64,000 bases of DNA from Psychroflexus salarius (GCF_900129035.1 NZ_FQTW01000008.1:1-64000), one strand, 5' to 3'. Counted from the stretch's first letter, positions 28,275 through 37,980 are shown. Numbers and translations: made by a program. The notes: generated by a model from the sequence alone, not told the origin.

Positions 28275-29626
28275 TAATGAAACATTTAACCAGCTATAAG
28301 ACTATTTTTTGCATCGGTATTGGCGGTATTGGTATGAGTGCAATTGCGCGTTATTTTAATAATAATAATGCAAAAGTTTTTGGTTATGATCGTACAGCAT
28401 CTAAGTTAACGCAACAATTAGAGCTTGAAGGTATTTCAATACAAACAAGTTTAGATACTCAACATCTAAAACCTTTATCACCTGAAGACACTTTAGTGAT
28501 TTACACAGCTGCCATCAGTCAACAAAATGAACTATTAACTTATTTTAAATCTAAAGGGTTTGATTGTTACAAGCGGGCAAGAGTTTTAGGTGAAATAACC
28601 AAAGATAAGCCAACTTTAGCCATAGCTGGAACTCACGGTAAAACCACAACATCAGCTATTTTAGCGCATCTTTTATTTGAAGCTCAAATTAATTTTACCG
28701 GATTTTTAGGTGGTGTAGTTAATAATTTTGATTCAAATTATATTTCCACTGGATGTGATTTATTTGTGGTTGAAGCCGATGAGTTTGATCGCTCATTTCT
28801 CTACCTTCAACCGACTAAGGCTTGCGTGATTGCTCAAGATCCAGACCATTTAGATATTTATGAAACTACAGAACAATTCAATCAAACATTTAAAGAATTT
28901 GTTCAATTAATACCAGATTCATCTCATGTCTTTTTAGGTCCTCAGGTTAATTTAAACGGAATTAATTTAGAACTTAATTCATTAGGTAAGTTTACATTAT
29001 CAAATGTTAAGGTGGTTGATGAAGCATTTCAATTTGATTTTAAACTCAATGACGTTGAATTGAAGTCGGTGAGAAGTAATCTACCAGGTTTGCATAACTG
29101 CATAAACTCAGCTTTAGCTCTAGCATTAGCCATTTCTGAATTTCCAGAAAAAGCTGAAGTTTTTGCAAAAGCCATTTCAACTTTTAAAGGCATTAAACGC
29201 CGTTTTAACAAAGTTATAGATACTGAAGATTTAGTATTGATAGATGATTATGCGCATCATCCAACAGAAATTGAAGCGGTTTACCAAACTTTAAAAGAAC
29301 TTTACCCAAATAAACGAAAAATGGTGGTTTTTCAGCCCCATTTATTTAGTAGAACACGCGATTTTGAAACTGATTTTACTTCAGTTTTAAAACAATTTGA
29401 TGTAGTTGCTTTGTTAGAGGTTTATCCAGCTCGTGAAGCGCCAATTAAAGGTGTTAATTCTACTTTTTTGGCACAAAAAATAGGCAATCATGCAAAAGTA
29501 ATTTCAAAAGAAAGTATTTATCAAGAAGTACTTTCTAGCCAATGTGAAGTTGTTGCCATGCTAGGCGCTGGCGATATAGGTGTAGAAGTGAGTAATTTAA
29601 CTAAACAATTAAAAACCAATGTTTAA
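28271..29626 (+). CDS. murC: UDP-MurNAc:L-alanine ligase
   Basis: The 451-residue cytosolic ligase adds the first stem residue. Motifs are IGIGGIGMSAIARYF at the N terminus, the ATP loop AGTHGKTTTSAIL, VEADEFDRSFL and the C-terminal IDDYAHHPTEIEAV. ATG 28271 overlaps murG; a second in-frame ATG at 28277 is an equally possible start. It overlaps ftsQ by 8 bp. Confidence 0.96.
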   Translation: MIMKHLTSYKTIFCIGIGGIGMSAIARYFNNNNAKVFGYDRTASKLTQQLELEGISIQTSLDTQHLKPLSPEDTLVIYTAAISQQNELLTYFKSKGFDCYKRARVLGEITKDKPTLAIAGTHGKTTTSAILAHLLFEAQINFTGFLGGVVNNFDSNYISTGCDLFVVEADEFDRSFLYLQPTKACVIAQDPDHLDIYETTEQFNQTFKEFVQLIPDSSHVFLGPQVNLNGINLELNSLGKFTLSNVKVVDEAFQFDFKLNDVELKSVRSNLPGLHNCINSALALALAISEFPEKAEVFAKAISTFKGIKRRFNKVIDTEDLVLIDDYAHHPTEIEAVYQTLKELYPNKRKMVVFQPHLFSRTRDFETDFTSVLKQFDVVALLEVYPAREAPIKGVNSTFLAQKIGNHAKVISKESIYQEVLSSQCEVVAMLGAGDIGVEVSNLTKQLKTNV

Positions 29627-30338
29627 TATGAAATACATACGATTGGTATTGATTTTACTCCTAATGTTAGGCTTATTTGGGTTTGCAAACTCCATAAATA
29701 ACAAACGAAAGTTAGGTGATATTAAGATAAATTTTAATAACAACGCAGCACTTTTTGTAACTGCCGAATCTGTTGAAAACTTGTTAATAGATAATCTTAA
29801 AGACTCCTTAAATAGTTATAAATATATGTTAGATTTGAAAGGTTTAGAGCATTTGCTCAATAAGCATGATATGATTAAATCGGCTGATATATTTTCAGAC
29901 ATTAAAGGTAATTTAGGCGTTATTATTTCACAACGGCAACCCATTGCAAGATTTTTTGATGGCGACTTCAACTATATCGATGAGCAAGGCTTATTAATGC
30001 CGTTATCTCATCAATTTTCAGCGCGAGTTCCTTTAGTTTACGGATTTTCTTCTGAAGAAATTTCAACAATTTATCCACTTTTATTAAAGATTCGTAAGGA
30101 TGAATTTTTAAAAAAGCATATCATTGCAATCCGAAAAAATTCAAAAAATCAGACTATAAAATTAAATGTTAGGAATCAAGACTTTAGCATTAATCTTGGT
30201 AAGATTGAAGCTTTAGAACTGAAATTTACTAACTATAAAGCTTTCTATTTAAAAGCAAAAGAAGAACAAAAATTAAACGATTACAAATCGGTGAATTTGC
30301 AATTTGGCAATCAAGTGGTTTGTACATTTAAGCAATAG
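29619..30338 (+). CDS. ftsQ: Cell division protein FtsQ-like
   Basis: The 239-residue bitopic protein has one N-terminal membrane helix (about 8-24) and a periplasmic POTRA-like region followed by a beta domain. The segment LLNKHDMIKSADIFSDIKG, with QRQPIARFFDGDFNYID after it, is typical of flavobacterial FtsQ. Identity rests on topology and on the conserved position between murC and ftsA. An in-frame ATG at 29628 is an alternative start. Confidence 0.88.
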   Translation: MFNMKYIRLVLILLLMLGLFGFANSINNKRKLGDIKINFNNNAALFVTAESVENLLIDNLKDSLNSYKYMLDLKGLEHLLNKHDMIKSADIFSDIKGNLGVIISQRQPIARFFDGDFNYIDEQGLLMPLSHQFSARVPLVYGFSSEEISTIYPLLLKIRKDEFLKKHIIAIRKNSKNQTIKLNVRNQDFSINLGKIEALELKFTNYKAFYLKAKEEQKLNDYKSVNLQFGNQVVCTFKQ

Positions 30339-30342
30339 GTGA

Positions 30343-31752
30343 ATGATGGAAAATGAAAACATTGCAGTAGGTTTAGATATCGGTACAACTAAAATTGTTG
30401 CCATGATTGGTCGTGAAAACGAATATGGCAAAGTAGAAATTTTAGGTATTGGCCGCACTAAAAGTCTTGGTGTACATCGTGGTGTTGTAAACAACATTAC
30501 ACAAACAATACAGTCAATCCAGCAAGCACTACAACAGGCAGAAGCTAACTCTCAACTAAAAGTTGATGCCGTAACAGTTGGTATTGCAGGACAGCACATT
30601 CGCAGTTTACAGCATAGTGATTATATCACAAGAAACGATGTTGAAGAAGTTATTAACGACGATGATATAGATTCACTCTGCAATCAAGTGCATAAATTAG
30701 TGATGCTTCCTGGCGAAGAAATTATTCATGTGCTACCTCAAGAATACAAAGTTGATGGCCAATCTGAAATCACTGAGCCAAGAGGTATGTCAGGTGGTCG
30801 TTTAGAAGCTAATTTTCATGTGGTTGTTGGTCAAATTTCATCTATTCGTAACATTGCACGTTGCGTTCAAAATTCAGGCTTAGAACTAAAAGGGATGACA
30901 CTTGAACCTTTAGCTTCTGCTAATGCTGTTTTGAGCCAAGAAGAAAAAGAAGCAGGCGTTGCATTAATTGATATTGGTGGCGGTACTACCGATTTAGCTA
31001 TTTTTAAAGACGGCATTATTCGTCATACAGCAGTTATTCCATTTGGTGGCAATGTGGTTACTGAAGATATTAAAGAAGGCTGCTCAATTATCGAAAAACA
31101 AGCTGAATTATTAAAAGTGAAATTTGGTTCTGCTTGGCCAGGTGAAAATAAAGAAAATGAAATTGTCTCTATTCCTGGTTTACGCGGTCGTGACCCAAAA
31201 GAGATTTCGCTGAAAAATCTATCTAAAATTATACATTTTAGAGCAGTTGAAATTATTGAACAAGTCTTTTTAGAGATTAAAAATTACGGTCACGAAGAGC
31301 AAAAAAAGAAACTTATTGCCGGTATTGTGATTACAGGCGGTGGCGCTCAACTAAAACATTTAAAACAATTAGTTGAATATGTTACCGGAATGGATACTAG
31401 AATTGGCTATCCTAATGAACACTTAGCAGGTGATACTGATGATGAAATTGCAAGCCCGATGTATGCCACGGCTGTTGGCTTGGTTATGGACGGACTGAAA
31501 CGTAACTTAGAATTACAAAAAGAATTAGAAAGCAAAAAAGCAGATGAAGTTAGTGATGAAGCTGAAACAACCACATCTGATGAACATCAGGATAATGCAT
31601 CATCAACTGAAGCAGAACAAAATCAAGAGCAAAAATACGAAGATTCATTCTTGAATGATAACTACGGCGCCAAAAGACCAGCCGAACCTAAGAAAAGTTT
31701 TTTCGATAAATTTTTTGATAAGGTAAAAGATTTTTTAGACAAAGCAGAATAA
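30343..31752 (+). CDS. ftsA: Cell division protein FtsA
   Basis: The 469-residue actin-like ATPase tethers FtsZ to the membrane. Phosphate loops are visible at VGLDIGTTKIVAMIG and LIDIGGGTTDLAIF, with the adenosine motif ITGGGAQLKHL. After an acidic, low-complexity linker (about 390-450) the C terminus ends in an amphipathic helix, SFFDKFFDKVKDFLDKA, the expected membrane-targeting sequence. ftsZ follows after 34 bp. Confidence 0.96.
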   Translation: MMENENIAVGLDIGTTKIVAMIGRENEYGKVEILGIGRTKSLGVHRGVVNNITQTIQSIQQALQQAEANSQLKVDAVTVGIAGQHIRSLQHSDYITRNDVEEVINDDDIDSLCNQVHKLVMLPGEEIIHVLPQEYKVDGQSEITEPRGMSGGRLEANFHVVVGQISSIRNIARCVQNSGLELKGMTLEPLASANAVLSQEEKEAGVALIDIGGGTTDLAIFKDGIIRHTAVIPFGGNVVTEDIKEGCSIIEKQAELLKVKFGSAWPGENKENEIVSIPGLRGRDPKEISLKNLSKIIHFRAVEIIEQVFLEIKNYGHEEQKKKLIAGIVITGGGAQLKHLKQLVEYVTGMDTRIGYPNEHLAGDTDDEIASPMYATAVGLVMDGLKRNLELQKELESKKADEVSDEAETTTSDEHQDNASSTEAEQNQEQKYEDSFLNDNYGAKRPAEPKKSFFDKFFDKVKDFLDKAE

Positions 31753-31786
31753 TTTCAAAAGTAAGAATACACAAAAACAACATATT

Positions 31787-33661
31787 ATGGGCTCAGAATT
31801 AGATAACATTGCATTCGATTTACCAAAAAATCAGTCAAACGTCATTAAAGTAATCGGTGTTGGTGGCGGTGGCTCAAACGCTATTAATCACATGTTTAGC
31901 CAAGGCATCAAAGGTGTAGATTTTGTGATTTGTAATACCGATGCTCAAGCTTTAGAAAGTAGTCCAGTTCCGAATAAAATACAGCTTGGTGTTAATTTAA
32001 CCGAAGGATTAGGCGCTGGCGCAAACCCTGAAATTGGAAAAGAAGCCGCACAAGAATCTTCAGAAGATATTAAAAATCTACTTGGTAAAAATACTAAAAT
32101 GGTTTTTGTTACTGCAGGAATGGGAGGCGGAACAGGAACTGGTGCAGCACCAGTAATTGCCCAGCTTTCACGTGACTTAGATATCTTAACTGTTGGTATA
32201 GTAACTATTCCCTTTCAGTTTGAAGGTAAAACACGTAATGACCAAGCACAAATAGGTGTTGAAGAGTTACGCCGAAATGTAGATTCTTTAATTGTTATTA
32301 ATAACAATAAATTACGTGAAGTTTATGGAAACCTTGGTTTCAAAGCTGGTTTCTCTAAAGCCGATGAGGTTTTAGCAACTGCATCTAGAGGTATTGCAGA
32401 AGTAATAACGCATCATTACACGCAAAACATTGACCTTCGTGATGCTAAAACAGTTTTAAGTAATAGTGGTACTGCAATTATGGGCTCTGGAACAGCTTCA
32501 GGTACCAACCGTTCTAATATTGCTATTGAAAAAGCACTTGATTCTCCTTTATTAAACGATAATAAAATTACAGGTGCCCAGAATGTACTTTTATTAATTG
32601 TTTCTGGTAGAGAAGAAATTACAATTGATGAAATTGGAGAAATTAACGATCATATTCAAGCTGAAGCAGGTAACAGCGCTAATATTATTATGGGTGTTGG
32701 TGAAGATGAAAGCTTAGAAGAGTCAATTTCAGTAACCGTTATTGCTACTGGTTTTAATACCGAACAGCAAGATGTGATCGTTAATACCGAAACAAAAAAA
32801 ATTATTCATACGCTTGAAGATGAGCAAAAGGTAGAGCAAGATTTGATGCCTAAAGACGACTTTAAAGCAAAACCAAAAGCTCCAAGAGCAACAGAAGAAC
32901 CTAAAAAAATTATTCACACCTTAGATTTAGATGAAGCTGAAGATAATGAACCAAAGCCGAATAACCAGTCTAGTAAAATTAACGATATAGAGGTTAATTA
33001 CGAAGCTGTTAATAATGATATTGAATTTGAAATTCACGAAAAACCAGCCGTAAATGAGACAAAACCTGAACAGGCTGAAGGTCAAGATGATGAGTTTTTA
33101 CAATTCGATTTAAATTCGTCATATCCTGATGAAACTATTAATAAAGAACGCCAATTATCAGCTGAAGAAATACGCCAAATTGAAGTTCATAACTTTGAAG
33201 AAATAAAATTTCAGCCTAAGTCAGAAAATGAAGTTAAGCGTTATAATTTAGAAGATTTCGAAGAGGAGCAATTCGAAAGTGTTTCACAGAAAACTTCAAC
33301 CCAACCTAAAAAAGTTGAAGAACCTCAAGAAGAAGATTTATTTACCACTTCTATAAGAGATACGGAATCTGTCCAAAATACTAATGACTCGCAAGAAGTT
33401 GACCCATTTAATTCATCTATTTCAGAATTAGCCGCAAGAGCAGAAGAGCGACGTGCTAAAATGAAGCAGTTTAATTACAAGTTTAATCGTAGTAACAATA
33501 TAGATGATATAGAAAAACAACCTGCTTATAAACGTGCAGGAGTAGAGCTTAAGGAACACCAACGTAATGCTCAAAGTATATCAAGAACATCATTAGAATC
33601 TAATGAAGATGGTATTAACTTTAAATCTAACAACTCATTTTTACATGATAATGTCGATTAA
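31787..33661 (+). CDS. ftsZ: Cell division GTPase FtsZ with long C-terminal tail
   Basis: The 624-residue tubulin homologue forms the Z ring. The GTPase core (about 1-320) has IGVGGGGSNAINHM, the signature GMGGGTGTGAAPV and the T7-loop region NIDLRDAKTVL. The remaining about 300 residues are an acidic, probably disordered linker in which KKIIHTL occurs twice (near residues 337 and 372). The conserved C-terminal peptide is NSFLHDNVD. FtsZ is usually about 380-400 residues; long linkers are common in this group. A strong terminator closes the cluster. Confidence 0.96.
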   Translation: MGSELDNIAFDLPKNQSNVIKVIGVGGGGSNAINHMFSQGIKGVDFVICNTDAQALESSPVPNKIQLGVNLTEGLGAGANPEIGKEAAQESSEDIKNLLGKNTKMVFVTAGMGGGTGTGAAPVIAQLSRDLDILTVGIVTIPFQFEGKTRNDQAQIGVEELRRNVDSLIVINNNKLREVYGNLGFKAGFSKADEVLATASRGIAEVITHHYTQNIDLRDAKTVLSNSGTAIMGSGTASGTNRSNIAIEKALDSPLLNDNKITGAQNVLLLIVSGREEITIDEIGEINDHIQAEAGNSANIIMGVGEDESLEESISVTVIATGFNTEQQDVIVNTETKKIIHTLEDEQKVEQDLMPKDDFKAKPKAPRATEEPKKIIHTLDLDEAEDNEPKPNNQSSKINDIEVNYEAVNNDIEFEIHEKPAVNETKPEQAEGQDDEFLQFDLNSSYPDETINKERQLSAEEIRQIEVHNFEEIKFQPKSENEVKRYNLEDFEEEQFESVSQKTSTQPKKVEEPQEEDLFTTSIRDTESVQNTNDSQEVDPFNSSISELAARAEERRAKMKQFNYKFNRSNNIDDIEKQPAYKRAGVELKEHQRNAQSISRTSLESNEDGINFKSNNSFLHDNVD

Positions 33662-33680
33662 TTTTGAAGTCGTATATAAC

Positions 33681-33711
33681 AAAAAACCTGTCTGGATAAG
33701 ACAGGTTTTTT
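33681..33711. terminator. Terminator of the dcw cluster
   Basis: AAAAAACCTGTCT (33681-33693) pairs perfectly with AGACAGGTTTTTT (33699-33711) around a 5-base loop, 20 bp after the ftsZ stop. The hairpin can act in both directions. Confidence 0.9.
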
Positions 33712-33804
33712 GTTAATTATCCATAACGATAAAGCTAGGATGCATTTCAACAGTAGAAATAACCGAATTTGAAATTAACTAGACAGAGTTTAATTTACAC
33801 ACCC

Positions 33805-33865
33805 AAAAATAACTGGATTTTTATTAGGGTTTTAGCTCAGTTCTTTGTTGTGTCCAGTTATTTTT
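33805..33865 (-). terminator. Inverted repeat at the 3' end of the Fic gene
   Basis: AAAAATAACTGGA (33805-33817) is the exact complement of TCCAGTTATTTTT (33853-33865), separated by 35 bp. The right arm includes the Fic stop codon region. On the minus strand the structure ends in TTTTT and may be a terminator with an unusually large loop. Confidence 0.4.
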
Positions 33866-34811
33866 TTCGATAAATTGTTTTGCTTTTTTCTCCTACTTTT
33901 TCAAATATTTTTAATTCTACTCCTTTTTTTAAATCTCTGCTTGCTGTCGCTGAAGAAATATCTTTAAAAATGTCCATATAATCTTTTCTCGAAAATTCGG
34001 TTTTGTTCAAAGAGGTAAAATACTCCAATCTGTCTTTTTCGTTTAATGTTCGATTGTTAAAGTCCAATAATTCGCTTATCGAAATATCAATTACATTAAG
34101 CATATACTCAATGAACTTTGTTGATTGTCCTGATTTGTCGCTATCTGCTAATGCTTTATAATATTTCTCTTGGTCTTTGCTGATTAAAGTCTCAAATGGC
34201 AAAAATTCAAAGATTGGATATTTTTCCATTAAAATTAAAGTTTGCCATAAACGCCCCATTCTTCCGTTTCCATCTAAAAATGGATGTATAAATTCCATTT
34301 CATAATGAAAAACACAACTTTTTATTAATTCAATCTCGTCCGACTTTTTCAAGTATTGAAAAAGGTTCTTCATTAAATAAGGAACATTTTCAAAAGGTGG
34401 CGCCAAGTGTTCAACTTTTGAACCTTTTACGATTCCAACACTTTGATTTCTGTATTTTCCAGCGTTTTCAATTAAGCCTTCCATTAAATCTAGGTGTGCT
34501 TTTAAAAATGATTTTTCATTGAAAGGTTTATAATCTTTTAATTTTTCGTAGATTTTAATTGCATTTAAAACTTCGATAACATCTTTTTTTGGGCCAATTA
34601 CTTTTTTATTCTCTAGAAGTGCTGTTATTTGTTCTTCTGTAAGCGTGTTTCCTTCTATTTTTAAAGAAGAATGAATAGTTTTAATTTTATTCTGTTTTCT
34701 TAATTTAGGTGAAGGTTTGTTTAATAAATTAGCGTTTACTTCTCCCATTTTCTCTGAAATAGAGGTTATTTGTTTTAAAATAGAAGATGTTATTTCGTAA
34801 GGTGGTTTCAT
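33858..34811 (-). CDS. Fic family protein (probable AMP transferase), class II
   Basis: The 317-residue protein has an N-terminal Fic_N region with the inhibitory motif S49-LKI-E53-G54-N55, and the catalytic motif HPFLDGNGRMGR starting at His176. A C-terminal helical/winged-helix-like part (about 240-317) completes it. Fic proteins usually transfer AMP from ATP to Ser/Thr/Tyr of target proteins; the N-terminal Glu blocks the active site until released. The target is unknown and no antitoxin gene is adjacent. Surrounding intergenic DNA is unusually long for this window. Confidence 0.88.
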   Translation of the reverse strand: MKPPYEITSSILKQITSISEKMGEVNANLLNKPSPKLRKQNKIKTIHSSLKIEGNTLTEEQITALLENKKVIGPKKDVIEVLNAIKIYEKLKDYKPFNEKSFLKAHLDLMEGLIENAGKYRNQSVGIVKGSKVEHLAPPFENVPYLMKNLFQYLKKSDEIELIKSCVFHYEMEFIHPFLDGNGRMGRLWQTLILMEKYPIFEFLPFETLISKDQEKYYKALADSDKSGQSTKFIEYMLNVIDISISELLDFNNRTLNEKDRLEYFTSLNKTEFSRKDYMDIFKDISSATASRDLKKGVELKIFEKVGEKSKTIYRKK

Positions 34812-35039
34812 TTTATGATAATATCATTTGATACTATCAAAGATACATTCATTTAGCATTAATTATGTATTGAAACGGAATTTTTTAATTGGGCACAACA
34901 CAAAATAACCACTATTTTGGTATAATCATGACCATATCTCAGAAGAATATCATTTAAAAAGATAGAACAAAATTTTATAGATAATGTTAGTGAGATGTTT
35001 GTTATTTAAACGTTTAATCTTTAATCAAAACTTTTGACG

Positions 35040-35495
35040 TTATTTCCAAAATGAGTTAGGCCAATAAGGGCAGTTTAGCTGTACTTTATGGTTTTTTGCA
35101 TAATTTTCAAGCTCAGAATCACTAAGTTTAATTTGCAATTCAGGAAATAATTTGCGTTCCTCAAATCTTACATAATCAATCAAAGTCTTTTGAATTTCAT
35201 TAATATGTAATTCTTCTATATGATTGGCCTTTATAAGTTGCTCTATTTTTTCATGATATTCTTGTGCTGTATTTGTAAGCTTAGAGACTTCAACTGAAAT
35301 AGGAAATAGATAAACTTCTTCTTGTTGAAAGTGAATTTTAAGGTATTCTTCCCAAAACCAGTCGATATAATTTTTTATTTCAACTAATTCAGCTTTTTTA
35401 AGACCTTTCTTTAAACGTAAAGCAAATACCAAAATGTCGTGATGTTCCCGACTTAGATTTTGTAATGCTGTATGTCTTTTAAGCGGTTTTGGCAT
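35040..35495 (-). CDS. Hemerythrin-like (HHE) domain protein
   Basis: The 151-residue soluble four-helix protein has His18/His19 in REHHD, H55-x3-E59 and His81, all positions used for a di-iron site. The fourth-helix position that normally supplies HxxxE reads Y108-VRF-E112, so one usual iron ligand is Tyr. It follows cydB by 64 bp on the same strand, suggesting a role in oxygen or nitric oxide handling alongside the bd oxidase. Function is inferred. The 228 bp to the right (34812-35039, before Fic) holds no recognised feature. Confidence 0.8.
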   Translation of the reverse strand: MPKPLKRHTALQNLSREHHDILVFALRLKKGLKKAELVEIKNYIDWFWEEYLKIHFQQEEVYLFPISVEVSKLTNTAQEYHEKIEQLIKANHIEELHINEIQKTLIDYVRFEERKLFPELQIKLSDSELENYAKNHKVQLNCPYWPNSFWK

Positions 35496-35559
35496 AGACC
35501 AAATGTCCTTAATTTTAGGTGTAAATAAGCAATTGTGTTAAAAAAATATGATTCGAAAT

Positions 35560-36597
35560 TTAATAACCAGTTTGGTTATGTTTTACTTTTCCCCAAAATG
35601 TTCTATAAACAAAATAACTGTACAATAATACTAAAGGTCCGCCGATAGCTACAAAACCCATCATAATTTTCAAGGTTTTAATCGATGCTGCTGCATTGTA
35701 AATGGTAATGCTATTTTCTATACTTGGGTTAGACATTAATAGTCTTGGATACAATTCAAAAGCCACAATTACAAGTAATAAGGAAATGGTAATACTTGTA
35801 AAAATAAAGGCCCAGCCATATTTTTTCTTACTAGCTAATCTAGGTACGTTGGCAATGCTTAAAAACACCAATAAAGGCACTATAAATAAAACTTTGTTTT
35901 CTTCAAAAACAACTAGCAAATGGTCTAGATATAAAAAGCCGTAGCCCGTGGTAATAATATAAGCGATGATAAAAAAGGCCATTCCTTTTTTTAAAAAACC
36001 TTGAATCCTATCAAATAATTTGCCTTCCGTTTTAAGCAGTAGATAAATAGCACCATGCATCATGAAGAGTGCTAAACTTGTAACGCCAACTAAAATTGAA
36101 AAAGGATTGAGAAATTCAAAAAAGCCGCGTCCAACATATTCGTAGTTTTGATCGAGTGGCATTCCGTTAAGAATGTTTCCTAAAACTACACCCAATAGAA
36201 ATGCCAGCATGATACTAGAAATAGAATAGCTCCAATCCCACAATCTTCTCCACCAAAGCATGTCTTCCATATTTCTAAATTTGATTGAAATACCTCGAAA
36301 AATAATAAAAAGTAAAAATAAAATGAATGGCGTGTACATAGCCGAAAATAAAGTACCATAAAAAACAGGGAAACCAGCAAATAATGTTCCGCCGCCAATA
36401 ACCAACCAAACTTCGTTTCCATGCCAAGTAGGGTCAATGGCTTTTAACGCGGTTTCTCTACTTGTATTTTTTCTAAAAAACATATGCCAAGCACCAGCTC
36501 CAAAATCAAATCCATCTAAAATGGCATAGCCAGAAAAAAGTGCTCCGACGACTAAAAACCACCAAGTTGGATAATCTATTCCTAATAAAGTTTCCAT
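35560..36597 (-). CDS. cydB: Cytochrome bd ubiquinol/menaquinol oxidase subunit II
   Basis: The 345-residue inner-membrane protein has about eight helices. Subunit II marker sequences are WWFLVVGALFSGYAILDGFD with GAGAWH following, DPTWHGNEVWLVIGGG (in two parts), and FRGISIKFR. With CydA it forms the high-affinity quinol oxidase used at low oxygen and resistant to sulfide. It starts 6 bp after cydA, so the two are one operon. The small CydX subunit was not identified. Confidence 0.95.
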   Translation of the reverse strand: METLLGIDYPTWWFLVVGALFSGYAILDGFDFGAGAWHMFFRKNTSRETALKAIDPTWHGNEVWLVIGGGTLFAGFPVFYGTLFSAMYTPFILFLLFIIFRGISIKFRNMEDMLWWRRLWDWSYSISSIMLAFLLGVVLGNILNGMPLDQNYEYVGRGFFEFLNPFSILVGVTSLALFMMHGAIYLLLKTEGKLFDRIQGFLKKGMAFFIIAYIITTGYGFLYLDHLLVVFEENKVLFIVPLLVFLSIANVPRLASKKKYGWAFIFTSITISLLLVIVAFELYPRLLMSNPSIENSITIYNAAASIKTLKIMMGFVAIGGPLVLLYSYFVYRTFWGKVKHNQTGY

Positions 36598-36603
36598 AAT
36601 ATT

Positions 36604-37980
36604 TTATTTAGTAACTACTTCAGCTATTTCTTTATTTAAACTACCATCATCAAAGTTAATATCACTGTCAGGACCGCTTTTAATTTTCTTATTCATTAAG
36701 TAAATGAATAAAAGAAATAAAACGAAATAAACAACAAAGAATAAGATTAATGAGAATAAGACCTGATTGGCTTGTACGCTTTTAGATAAAGCATCAGAAG
36801 TTCTTAGTAAACCGTAGACCACCCAAGGCTGTCTGCCCATTTCAGCCGCAAACCAGCCAAATTGATTGGCTAATTGTGGCAATAGTGCTGTAAAAACAAA
36901 AGTCCATAACAACCATTTTTTCTGAAAGAGTTTGCCACGTTTCCACTGCCACAAAGCAAATAAGCTTAAAGCAATAAGAAACATGCCAATGGCCACCATT
37001 AAATGATAAAATTGAAAAACTGCGTTGACTTGTGGTGGTTGGTCTTCTTTTGGAAATGCATCTAAACCCGTTACAGGTGTTTCAAAGTCTTGGTGTAACA
37101 TAAATGAAAGTCCTCCAGGTACTTTTAAACCGCTAACTTCTTTATTTTCTTTATTTACCCAACCCAGCAAGTATAAATCTGCTGGTGCAGATTTTTCAAA
37201 GTGGCCTTCCATAGCGGCCAACTTTGCAGGCTGATTAACAGCAACGCCTTCAGCAGAACTATGACCTGTAAATAATTGAGCTAAAGAGGCAACAGCTGCA
37301 ACAATTAAAGTTATTTTGAATGCTTTTTTTGATAAGAATACAAATCGCCCTTTTAAAATATAATAAGCATGAACACTTAAAATTAAAAAAGTTCCTGCTA
37401 AAAATGCACCAAGCCAAACATGCGTTAATCGATCTACAGATGAAGGATTAAAAACCATAGCCCAAAAATCGACTATTTCTGCTCTGGCTTGCATTCCTTC
37501 GCCTACAATATGATAACCAGCAGGCGTTTGTTGCCAAGAATTGGCTACAACGATCCACACTGCAGAGAACATCGAGCCTAAAAAAACAGCCCAAGTAGCT
37601 ACTAAATGTACCCAAGGTTTTACACGATTCCATCCAAAAAGCAAGACACCTAAAGCACTACTTTCTAGAGCAAAGGCAAAAATACCTTCAGCAGCGAGTG
37701 CACTACCAAAAATATCACCAACATAACGCGAGTATGTTGCCCAATTGGTTCCGAACTCAAATTCCATAACAATACCAGTTACCACACCAATACCAAAAGT
37801 AATTGCAAAAATTTTAGTCCAAAATTTAGCAAGAACCTCATATTCTTTAAGTTTAGTACGCAAATACATACTTTCAAAAACGACCATGATTAGACCAATA
37901 CCAATACTTAGAGGCGGATAGATATAGTGAAAAGCAACGGTAAAGGCAAATTGGATACGTGAGAGAATTTCTACATCCAT
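36604..37980 (-). CDS. cydA: Cytochrome bd oxidase subunit I
   Basis: The 458-residue inner-membrane protein binds hemes b558, b595 and d. Heme-ligand regions are recognisable: FTVAFHYIYPPLSIG (His near residue 18), and GWFAAEMGRQPWVVYGLLRT around the C-terminal catalytic region. The length indicates a short Q-loop form. The promoter region carries a Crp/Fnr-type palindrome and a perfect TAATTTTG -7 element. cydB follows directly. Confidence 0.96.
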   Translation of the reverse strand: MDVEILSRIQFAFTVAFHYIYPPLSIGIGLIMVVFESMYLRTKLKEYEVLAKFWTKIFAITFGIGVVTGIVMEFEFGTNWATYSRYVGDIFGSALAAEGIFAFALESSALGVLLFGWNRVKPWVHLVATWAVFLGSMFSAVWIVVANSWQQTPAGYHIVGEGMQARAEIVDFWAMVFNPSSVDRLTHVWLGAFLAGTFLILSVHAYYILKGRFVFLSKKAFKITLIVAAVASLAQLFTGHSSAEGVAVNQPAKLAAMEGHFEKSAPADLYLLGWVNKENKEVSGLKVPGGLSFMLHQDFETPVTGLDAFPKEDQPPQVNAVFQFYHLMVAIGMFLIALSLFALWQWKRGKLFQKKWLLWTFVFTALLPQLANQFGWFAAEMGRQPWVVYGLLRTSDALSKSVQANQVLFSLILFFVVYFVLFLLFIYLMNKKIKSGPDSDINFDDGSLNKEIAEVVTK

